From: Diabrotica undecimpunctata
Lineage: Eukaryota; Arthropoda; Insecta; Coleoptera; Chrysomelidae
DNA: 64,000 nt
Direction: 5' to 3'
NCBI RefSeq assembly: GCF_040954645.1
Contig: NC_092803.1
Coordinates: forward strand, 12,029,230 to 12,093,229
Shown here: one piece after another, positions 55,862 through 64,000 of the stretch
How positions within the stretch are numbered: position 1 is the stretch's first letter
Layout of the letters: the number at the start of each line of letters is the position of its first letter
Notes under the pieces: generated by a model
Seen by the model: only the letters and a program-made list of their open reading frames with translations
What the model was told of the DNA's origin: nothing
Database searches by the model: none
Translations under genes and position numbers: made by a program

Positions 55862-57856
55862 CTTTTCAAAAAAATTATCAAAAAAGGACTGGACGCGAAA
55901 TTAGACTTCTATCAGCCTAGAGAACAAGCTGGATTTAGATCGGTATACAGCACTAACGACGACTTACTAGTGATAGAGAAGTCTGCAGAAAACAACAAAC
56001 TGATATTTGTCGACTACAAGAAAGCATTCGATACCATAAGCCATCAGGAAATGTTAAAAGCATTGACAGAATGCCGAATAGACCATCGCTATACTAAAAT
56101 AATCAAATATATCTACTAAAATGCCACAGCTAGCGTACGACTATCTGAACAAGAAACAAATAAATTCTGAATACAACGAGGAGTACGGCAAGGAGTCACC
56201 ATCTCTTCAAAGCTATTCACGACGCTTTTAGAACATACTTGTAAGAAGGCACATGTGAACGAACATGGTATCAACATAAATGGAGAGAAGCTCAGTCATT
56301 TGAGATTTGTAGATGACATTGTCCTTATAGCCGATCGTGTGGATGATGCAATAATAATGTTTGAAAAATTATATCATGCTTCCTTGGAGGTCGGACTAAA
56401 GACTAATATGAAGAAGCATGCAAATAATGACCAATCTGATGCTAAATCAAAATATTGCTGTTGAGGGAAAGGGTATTGTGCAGACTACATCGTATAAGTA
56501 CTAAGGACATGGAATTCGGTTAGGCAGAGATAACCAGACATGTGAGCTCACTCGTCGCATAGGATTAGCCTGGGCAGCGTTTGGTAAATTAAACTATGTA
56601 TTTAAATCGAACCTACCCATTGACTCAAAAGGAAAATCTTTTACCAATGTGTGTTACCTGTACTCACTTGTGGAGCGGAAACATTAACACTTACAAAAAA
56701 GGTATAGTATTTTTCATATAAAAATGCGTGCACGTCACAATTTATATAAAGTGACGTCACTTATATTTAAAATTTCCAGAACGTCAACCTTAGAGTTCAA
56801 ATTTTCCTAACACAGCTAATAATACGAAACCCATACGGAACTGCCCAATCTTTCATAGGCGTCAACATGGTGTAATAATCAGAAAAATGTAGTCATCTTT
56901 ATATTGGAAATTTTAGAATTGTATTGATTAAACAACCAAAAATATTTGTTATTATTAATAATATAAATTTTATGAAATAACTCTTTAAGTCTAATATTCC
57001 ACAAAATAATAATTTTAATTAAATATATTAGACAATTGTACGCAACTGATACGGGAGTACTTCAAATTTGATTGGCAGTTCATCGTGTGGCCAAATTGTT
57101 TGAAGTGTTGTCGCTTTTTTAGAGTAAGAATTTTGTTTATGTTTTGATTTCCTACACAATTCGATTATAATATAATATATATTAATAAATTGTATTTATA
57201 AATACATATTAAATTTAGATTAATAACTTTAAAAACTAATTATTGATAGATAATAGTCTGTAGAAAGCTGATAAGCTTTCATATAAGATATATTATTTTG
57301 AACAATAAATAATGGCGGGACGTTTTTACTATTAAAGCCCTAAAAGAGGTAAGTTTAAAATGTAGAATATATAATTTTGTATTAAAATGTTTTTTTATGT
57401 ATTTTAGTGTGTTGCAGTAGTCTTAAAACTAAATGTATTTACTGTTAATATAATAGTTTGACAAATAGTTGACATTTTAAAAATTTCTCACTTACTAACT
57501 ATTCTGATGTTTGAGCAACGCTGTGGGGCTCTGACGTCGTAAATCTTGAATGACGTGTAAGCATTTTTATATGAAAAAAGGTTTAGTTAATAACATTCGC
57601 GTGACTTAGATGGCTATGAAACAACAGGGAATAGGAATTGACTTCGCCAGATTATCAGACAACCGATGGACAAAACGTATTGTGGAGTGGAGACCAAGAC
57701 AAGAAGCAATACGGAGCAGAGGACGCCCACCAACTAGATGGACTGACGACCTGAAACGTGTTAGAAATAACTGATTGCAAGCTTCACAAGACAGAGACAG
57801 ATGAAAAGCTGAGGGAGACATGTGTCCAACAGTGGACGCATACAGGTTGATGATGC
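55862..57856 (+). mobile_element. RTE-like LINE RT, interrupted by an inverted-repeat element
   Basis: Left part (55862-56702): [60 protein letters not shown] (55992-56051, catalytic D), a stop, then QRGVRQGVTISSKLFTTLLE (56177-56236). Next are LSHLRFVDDIVLIADRVDDA (56290-56349, FVDD where YADD/FADD is usual) and a decayed middle ending CGAETLTLTKK. Right part (57585-57856): RLSDNRWTKRIVEWRPRQEA (57638-57697), IRSRGRPPTRWTDDLKRV, ASQDRDR and a final CVQQWTHTG-like end followed by TTGATGATG. Between them lies an inverted-repeat element at 56710-57578; about 50 codons of LINE are missing at the junction. The EQAGFR and TRWTDDLKR motifs are typical of RTE-like insect LINEs. Confidence 0.85.
56710..57578. 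mobile_element. Non-autonomous inverted-repeat element inside the LINE
   Basis: Ends TTTTTCATATAAAAATGC (56710-56727) and GCATTTTTATATGAAAAA (57561-57578) are exact reverse complements. The pairing continues inward as GTGCACGTCA / TGACGTGTAA with few mismatches. Flanks AGGTATAGTA and AGGTTTAGTT may be a degraded 10-bp target duplication. The 869-bp interior is AT-rich and non-coding. The superfamily is not assigned. Confidence 0.7.
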
Positions 57857-58339
57857 TGTTTTTTTTGCAGTTATACCTTTAGATTTATTGCGAAGCAGCT
57901 TGTGTGGAAATTGTGCTACGCTTTGTCTAGAATTTCTACGTAATTTTTGATTTTTTAATTTATGTATCGGTAAATTCTGTTTTATAATAAAGCAGATCTG
58001 GGCTATTACGATTAATTGTCATTTGAGATCCCAAGTTTTAGTTTTATTATAATAATTAATAAATTTAATATCTGTCCATTTTGTAATGTATTCCTCTTTA
58101 GGACTGTTGGACATAACATAAAGCTACTTACGATAGGTTGTATTAATTTATTAAGCTTTATAAGTATTGTATAAATTAACATTATTTCAGTTCACATGTA
58201 GTCCATAACCTAAGTCTATTGTCATGTGTGGTTGTCATGTCACCGCTGTCACTTAAGGTTCCGTTTGCCAAGTTCAACGTTGCCAAGTATATCCGTACAT
58301 GAAAACCATACATAACACATTTTATCAGTACATTTTTAT
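57857..58339. other. Unassigned interval
   Basis: No gene or repeat recognised. Confidence 0.4.
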
Positions 58340-58990
58340 TCTGCAAGGTCGGTCTACAACTTAATTTCCTCAGCGCTTATTCTTTTTCCATATTTTGAAA
58401 CATGTTCTTTTCCGGTCAATGTTGCTTTAACCCTTTTGGTTGCCTTTCAATTTTGTTCTTTTTCTTCACGCTTTCTAGACCTCACTGTGCTATTTTCTTG
58501 AATATTTTCTATGGCGTTTTATTTCCCTTCTTCATTTCTCCCCTCAATAAGTAACCTATTTTCTATATTTTTGTCTGCTTCCCCATCAGTACTACCGTTT
58601 TCTTCATTGGACAGAATATATTCGGGATCGTCATTACTAATCTCCGAACACAAATCTCCGAATTGTTCAAGTTCACTATCAGTTTCATACTGATTTATTT
58701 TCAACATTTCCTGATTCTTCACGACTAGTTTTCTGACAGAATTCGGTAATACTTAAACTACCATTGAGCATTCTACCATTATTCTACCATTGAGTTGTGA
58801 TCTGTGGTTGTTAGTTAGTACGTAGAACGCAATAACGTAAAAGTGATCAAAAAAATCAGTTCCTAGGTGTTTTATTAAGAATGTCAATGATTAATTTTGT
58901 ATTTTTCAATTTACCTTGAACTGGGATATGCTCTGTGTTTTCCTCTGTATGATTCCCGGAATCATCAGAATGCCTATTACTAAAATTCTG
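58340..58990 (-). pseudogene. Acidic/basic protein fragment of unknown function
   Basis: Minus-strand frames give an acidic part: NRHSDDSGNHTEENTEHIPV (about 58985-58925), and after a gap MKNQEMLKINQYETDSELEQ, FGDLCSEISNDDPEYILSNE and ENGSTDGEADKNIENRLLIE (58722-58530). A basic part follows, broken by stops: RSRKREEKEQN, KATKRVKATLTGKEHVSKYG, KRISAEEIKL (about 58480-58365). I recall that acidic N-termini followed by RKR-x-W-x-NKRK-x-GKEY-like text occur in a dispersed insect gene family of unknown function, but I cannot verify this. GGTAAATTG after the first block could be a splice donor. Probably a broken (retro)gene or a transposon ORF. Confidence 0.3.
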
Positions 58991-59089
58991 AAAATGTTTT
59001 TTTTTTGTGGCTTTAACACTTAGCTATTTAACCAATTACGTGTTGAGAAATAATAAATAAAAAATTAATAATATTAATATTCTAATATA

Positions 59090-60692
59090 CACTCGCGATC
59101 ATAAAATCCGGGTCATCTTGAAAATTTCAAGTTTCTTAAATATTTTTGCCTCTGGTGTAGTAATTACCTTTTTTTTGGCTAATGTAATTTTTATTTGACA
59201 TCAATGTTTGTTTTAAAAGAAAAACAATGGTTTTTTATTGTTTTTATTGAAAAAAACAGAAAAAAAATCAAATTGTTGATAAAACAGACATACGAAAAAA
59301 AAAAGTGGAAAATACAGAACGTGGTAAAAAATCAGTGAAATTTCAATGACCAATATCGTGTATTGCCTCCCCTTGCTCTAATAACCTCTTGCAGACGACG
59401 GGGCATACTCTCAATTTTTCTCAGGATTACATGTTGTGGTATGATATTCCACTCTCCCACTAACAGATCCTTAAGTTCCTGTGCGTTGTTAGGAGGAGGT
59501 GTATGGGTTTGAATACGTTTTTTAAATCGTCCCAGAGATATTCGATGGGATTCATGTCCGGAGACCTAGCTGGCCAGGTACTCTCGAAATTCTAACTTCA
59601 TCCAAGTATTATATACTGATCCTGGCAACGTGCGGTCACACGTTGTCCTGCATAAAAACGGCGTTTTCTCCAAGCCCTGCCATGTTGGGCATAACATGTT
59701 CTTCCGGAATCTCCGTAATGTACCTTCGTGCAGTTAGGGACCCATTTTCGATGAAGGGTAATTCTGTGTGGAAGTCGAAAGATATACCTCCCTAAGCCAT
59801 GACCGAGCCTCCACCAAATGGCATTCTTGGAGCAATACAAGCTTGTGAAAAACGTTCACCGGTTCTCCTCCAAACTCTTACACGTCCATTGGATCCAGTT
59901 AGGCAGAAACGGGATTCATCTGAGAATAACACTTTGCTACAATCGCTAATTCCCCAATGCGCGTATTGTCGAGCAAAAGCTAGTCGTGCAACTTGAGGCA
60001 CCCGGCGAAGTGGCGGTCCTCTTGCCATTACCCGAGAATATAGTCAAGAAGAACGAAGTCTTCTTCTGACTGTTGCAACACTAAAATTGCGATTTCGTAC
60101 TTCCTCTAGACGATTTTGATGCATAACCGCAGTTGAGGTCCGGTTTCGTAAAGCCTGAAACACAAGGAAATGGTCATCTAGTGCCTTGATCGTTCTTCTT
60201 TGTCCAGAGCCAGGTCGCCTGGCTAGCAAACTTGCCTCCTGTAAGCGTTGAAGCACTCGTTGTACCGTAGAAAGGCTTACGCCAACAGTTTTTGCGACTT
60301 GCCGTTGAGTGTGACTGTCTTACACAAGTGCAACTATTTGTGCCGTTTTAACAACAGTCAAAGGCATTTTTGTCAAAAAATAAACACTAATAATGGCACA
60401 AATAAACACTAATGGTGGCAATAATAAACTTATGTCCGTTGCATTTGAACAGAAAGTCGAAGTACAAACGAGACATTTAAAACAAGCGGAGTTGCAGGTA
60501 GCGTTCATTTTGGGAAGTGTGCACTTTACCGCGAAATCGGCACTATTGGAATTCTTTGTTACAAAGGAAACCGCAACAATTCTCAGAAACATGCTTTAGT
60601 TTGTATTTGTGTTATTATTATTTACGATAAAGCTTGTTAAAAATGAAATATCGGTGATTTTCAAGGTGACCCGGATTTTATGATCGCGAGTG
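59090..60692 (-). mobile_element. Tc1 transposon, complete ends, dead transposase
   Basis: A 1603-bp element flanked by TA (59088-59089, 60693-60694). Inverted terminal repeats begin CACTCGCGATCATAAAATCC and match over about 36 bp with one mismatch. The size, ends and coding content are those of a Tc1-family element. It carries a single transposase pseudogene on the minus strand (59332-60367). Both ends are well preserved while the gene is not, so it might still be mobilised by an active relative. Confidence 0.93.
59332..60367 (-). pseudogene. Tc1 transposase (DD34E), disrupted
   Basis: Start MPLTVVKTAQIVALV, a stop where Q is expected, then DSHTQRQVAKTVGVSLSTVQ and RVLQRLQEASLLARRPGSGQ. The first helix-turn-helix and the GRP-like hook (RRPGSGQRR) are recognisable. 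Then VRNRNFSVATVRRRLRSS, a stop, RVPQVARLAFARQYAHWGIS, KVLFSDESRFCLTGSNGRVR (first D). After frame changes come MQDN (second D) and WPARSPDMNPIEYLWDDLKN (about 59580-59520, catalytic E). Counting codons through the breaks gives 34 between the second D and the E. The C-terminal end is PRRLQEVIRARGGNTRYWSL. The total length of about 345 codons is normal. There are at least four stops and two frameshifts. Confidence 0.93.
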
Positions 60693-60694
60693 TA

Positions 60695-62249
60695 ATTAAT
60701 ACTAAAGAAAATAAAGGTAAACAATCGTAACTCCTCCACGTTTTATTAGCGGGACATTAAGAGAAGTTAAATGATTTTAAGAGAATATATTTGCACACCT
60801 TAGTTAAACCAAAAGTAAATACTATGTTCATATTAAAACAAATAACATTCACAATATTTAATAAACATATTTCAATAGTAACATAACCTCACTTTTCTTT
60901 TAAACTGTTTACAGGTTATGAACTAGGCATTAGATATAATAAATTTTAAATTACCTTGAGGTGGAAGATCACTAGTTGAAACTACTACAAGATTTATTAG
61001 ATATTTCGCTCTTGATAACATTGTACTTTACAATTTTACTGACAATAACCGGACAGGATGAAGATATGATAGTTTAACACTTTGGATTTGTTAAATATTC
61101 AACTCGCATAACCGTTCTTAAGGTTATACGACTTACAAAACTGTATAAGGTTATACTTTACCTGTACAACAATTTCTAATACAACTTTTCTAAATATTGT
61201 ATTTAGGGAACCAATAATATTTCACTTACGACTATTTACCTCAAAATAAATCACACTTCTGGTATGCTATAAAAGAAATAAACTCATTTTCGACAAAACT
61301 GGAATGTATGATTCTTTACCTCTAAGGTACAGATACTATTTTTATTCTTTCTCTACTCTACTTTTTTTTATCTAATATTATTGTTTTTTAGTATCTGTGA
61401 AATTATTCAATGCCTTTGACGTTAACTAATCTGTTCCGCATAAAAAACGCAGTTTTGCATGTATTTTTCATTTTTTTGCCTGAACTAACTTTGCACATTA
61501 GCATAAGGATCTGTTTCTTACACTTTTAATTATATTCCGGTTTCCGGTTTACAAAATATTGACTTTTTAATTATTTGATTAATGACTCTATCTATTATCT
61601 TTTCATCATTATTGCCGTTACGTCCCTGTGCGTTTTGCCATTCGTCATTTCGCGTATTTGTCGACAGAAAGTTTCTACGACCGCGCATTACCAACTCCTT
61701 CGACTCCTCGCAACTCCATCCGCCATCTATTTACTTATTTATGCGATTCTGCATGACAGTCGTCGCAGCCATTATTCCCAAATGCCGACCTAACTTGACT
61801 AATTTCCACCACGTGCTCAGACCGAGTCGAGGAAATCGCTTTGGAGAAAAGCAGCTGGTTCTAGCTCGCGGAGTATATATTATATGCGGCCCAAAAGACA
61901 GATTATGCCAGATTTCACGATGTTTCCTGTAAGTTTTGTATCAGTTTGTCGCAAATGCCTTAATTTTAACAATTCGTTATTAAAAAAAAATAATATCAAC
62001 TGTTTTGTTTACACAGAATTCACGCAATGGATACTAACAAAGTTAAAAAAAATCATGGTTTTTGAACTTCCTATGTATTTAGACCATACGCATTCGCCAG
62101 TAAATAGGTAATCAGTAGTAGGTAATTGTAATCATTTTCAAGTCCTTCCACACATACAATTGCTTTACAAGGTTAAACTTAATTTTCAGTGTCATATTAC
62201 GACATATACTATAAGTTACATTGAAGTTAGTGAAGTTACATTATGCGAA
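60695..62249. other. Unassigned interval
   Basis: No gene recognised. The patch at about 61610-61930 is less AT-rich and has overlapping plus-strand frames of 72 and 116 codons (61575-61793, 61582-61932). They show no motif and compete for the same bases, so neither is called. Confidence 0.35.
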
Positions 62250-63146
62250 CAGAATGAAATGAAAATTGCAATTGGATTTTTTTCAACAAAGAGACATACA
62301 CAAATTCACATGGACGCAAAATACAAGAGGGTTAAAATCAATCATAGACTACACAATCATACGACAAAAGACAAATATGATTGTATAAAATGTAAGAATA
62401 TTGAGAAGAGCTACCTGTAGAAGCGGTCATCACTTACTAAAAGCTAAGATCACATTTGGAGTAAATAAACCTAAAGAAGAAAAAGAAGGAAATGAAAGGG
62501 AAAAAGAAATACAGAAGAGGTATAACCTAATCAGCTTAGAACAAGTTGGAAAATAAACAATTTAATAATAATGAAGAACATTACACTTACATAAAAAGTT
62601 GTCTCCAGACGGCAGCAACAGAAGCCATTGGATACCAAATCCAGAATCAAACAAAACTTCAATATTGGTTTGACGAAGAAATAGAACAAGAAATAAAGAA
62701 TAAAAGAGACCAATATCAAAAATTCTTAAATACAAAGAATATAACGGATAAAATAATATACAAGGAGTCTCAAGTACGAAAAATGATATGTCGGAAGAAA
62801 AATGAAGCATGGCAACAAAAGTGTAACATGATGAATTCACATCTAGGAGAACGAAGAAGCACAGAAAGAGAGTCTTAAAATTTTTACGACAAGATAAGAA
62901 GAGAGACATGGTGTCAACAATAACAATGGATGACTGGGACCAATATTTTAAGAAACTCCTAAGAGAAGATAGACCACAATTTAAAAACAGCAACGAAACA
63001 CAAAATATAAATATTTTAACTTCGTCCATACTAATAACAACGAAAGAAGTGGAAGATGTATGTAGATCTCTAAAAAATAACAAAGCACCGGGTCCAGGTA
63101 ACATCCCTGCAGAGTTATTTAAACACATTACACCCAAACTATATAC

Positions 63147-63414
63147 TTCTTCTTCTTCTTATGGTGCCGTGCACCTATAGTGCGTTGGCGAATTATCTTA
63201 AGGTCAGACGTCTGTCTTTTGCGGCATGCAAAAGTTCGCCAGTGTTAGTTACGCCTGTCCAGTTCTTTATATTTCGCAGCCACGACATTTGTTTGCGACC
63301 TACTCCTCTCTTGCCCTCAATCTTTCCTTGGATAATTAGTTGAGGGATTGCGTATTTTTCCCCTCTCAGGATGTGGCCCAGGTATCCAATCTTTCGTGCC
63401 TTGATCAAGCTGAG
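63147..63414 (-). mobile_element. 268-bp LINE 3' end nested in another LINE
   Basis: Flanked by the 12-bp duplication CAAACTATATAC at 63135-63146 and 63415-63426. The minus strand encodes IKARKIGYLGHILRGEKYAI (63405-63345), PQLIIQGKIEGKRGVGRKQM, SWLRNIKNWTGVTNTGELLH and AAKDRRLTLR, the last ~70 residues of a LINE ORF2. Then comes a short 3' part ending in AAGAAGAAGAAG. It is the same family as the nested LINE at 10278-11442 (LGHIYRGEKY, GRRGPGRRKCSWLKHVRDW). Severe 5' truncation is normal for LINE insertion. Confidence 0.93.
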
Positions 63415-63498
63415 CAAACTATATACAAGTTTAGCCAAACTGTTCCAAAACTGCATTAATGGAATGACAACCCCAGAGGAGTGGAAGACATCATTCAT

Positions 63499-63610
63499 TA
63501 CTATTTAAATGGGAATAAGCCACAATTAAAGGTTAAAGTACGTTTATTGACGTTTCAATTTCCACTTCGGAAATCGTTCTCAAAATACAAACATTAGTAA
63601 ATTTAATAAA
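63499..63610 (+). repeat. 112-bp short interspersed repeat nested in the LINE
   Basis: Starts TACTATTTAAATGGGAATAA, contains the hairpin core ATTTCC-ACTTC-GGAAAT and ends in AT-rich AAATTTAATAA. Flanks ACATCATTCAT (63488-63498) and ACATCGTTCAT (63611-63621) form an 11-bp duplication with one mismatch. The LINE reading frame continues on both sides. It is the uninterrupted version of the repeat split at 16602-18144. Confidence 0.8.
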
Positions 63611-64000
63611 CATCGTTCATATCCACTATACACAAAAAAGGCAGAAGGGATGAATGTGACAATTACAGAGGCATTGCAGTGACAAACTCGATCAGTAGAA
63701 TATACGGAAAAGTAATTAAAAACAGAATAGAAAGGGAATATACAAACTTAGAGGCTGAGGAACATGCAGAATTTAGGGCAGGTAGATCTACTGTTGACCA
63801 TTTGTTTTGCATTACACAGATTATTGAAAAGAAAATAGCCGTTAATCAATGAATAAATTTATTGTATGAAACCTATGAAAGGCTTATGATAGCGTACCAC
63901 ATTATAAATTATAGGAAGCGTTAGAGAAAACTGACATAAGCATGAATTTAAAAATGCGACGAAGGAACTGTACGCTAATGTTAACTCAAAGGTAAAGGTT

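Larger units (their letters stand above)
62250..64000 (+). mobile_element. LINE with endonuclease end, linker and RT start, cut by window edge
   Basis: Plus-strand order: FFQQRDIHKFTWTQNTRGLK with SIIDYTIIRQK (about 62280-62375) and RSGHHLLKAKITFGVNKP (62420-62475), the end of an EEP endonuclease domain. Then the linker: a frame 62546-62878 with YIKSCLQTAATEAIGYQIQN, LQYWFDEEIEQEIKNKRDQY and KKNEAWQQKCNMMNSHLG. Next is 62908-63146 with WDQYFKKLLREDRPQFKNSN and CRSLKNNKAPGPGNIPAELF. After a nested LINE comes LAKLFQNCINGMTTPEEWKT (63432-63490). After a nested short repeat come SIHKKGRRDECDNYRGIAVT (63627-63686), NSISRIYGKVIKNRIE and AEFRAGRSTVDHLFCITQII, and a decayed K-x-YDSVPH region at the edge. 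Stops are few, so the host LINE is not very old. Style matches 4150-5475. Confidence 0.88.

Noticed and set aside
60393..60599. 68-codon plus-strand frame inside the Tc1 element
   Set aside because: It lies opposite and just upstream of the transposase start, with no motif; a shadow frame in the Tc1 5' region.
61575..61932. Overlapping frames of 72 and 116 codons as a host gene
   Set aside because: They overlap in different frames, have no recognisable domain, and nothing supports splicing or conservation.
62562..63137. 191-codon minus-strand frame
   Set aside because: It is antisense to the LINE linker region, which has recognisable motifs on the plus strand.

Overview
This window looks like transposon-dense intergenic DNA from an arthropod nuclear genome, most likely an insect and possibly a beetle. 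The evidence is indirect: high AT content, no recognisable host gene, and a mix of long-spacing mariner, DD34D mariner, Tc1, piggyBac, BEL/Pao, Penelope-like, Helitron and several non-LTR (LINE) families with short tandem-repeat 3' tails, typical of insects. The species cannot be fixed from the sequence. Almost every long reading frame is a transposon protein, and almost all are broken. The exception is a 362-codon mariner-type transposase at 27412-28500.

Layout. 0-9.7 kb: decayed LINE reverse-transcriptase (RT) pieces, a (TA)n tract, a LINE RNase H/zinc-knuckle remnant and a cleanly inserted LINE 3' end (7728-8353, 13-bp target duplication). 9.8-12 kb: a BEL/Pao integrase cut in two by a LINE. 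12.9-14.7 kb: a longer copy of the 7.7-kb LINE joined directly to a second LINE. 15.1-16.2 kb: a non-autonomous Helitron, then a near-perfect 80-bp palindrome. 16.6-18.1 kb: a LINE inside a short interspersed repeat that recurs at 63.5 kb. 18.4-24.4 kb: mariner, LINE and Penelope remnants, a terminal-inverted-repeat element, and a LINE with an 11-bp duplication.

26.3-32.95 kb is the most informative part. A Penelope-like element on the minus strand is interrupted by a non-autonomous LTR retrotransposon (26378-30063), which is itself interrupted by a 1983-bp mariner with roughly 296-bp inverted repeats (26895-28877). A further ~1.8-kb insertion separates the Penelope RT from its GIY-YIG endonuclease. 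Next, a piggyBac relic (33.06-35.57 kb) carries a nearly intact DD34D mariner exactly at a TA.

36.5-46.7 kb holds a Jockey-like LINE relic, a mariner transposase fragment, an endonuclease-RT LINE, a long-spacing DDE transposase pseudogene and another LINE RT. 46.7-52.4 kb is mostly unassigned DNA with a (CA)n tract and a foldback element. 52.4-57.9 kb has further LINE pieces, one with a 12-bp duplication and one interrupted by a terminal-inverted-repeat element. 59.1-60.7 kb is a complete but dead Tc1 element. The right end (62.25-64 kb) is a LINE carrying two nested insertions and running off the window.

The genes do not form a host pathway. Their relationships are those of successive insertions, and the nesting gives a relative order of arrival. 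No new cellular system was found. The items most worth following up are the dated nest, the long-TIR mariner with two proline-to-leucine changes in its catalytic motif, and the unclassified short repeat.
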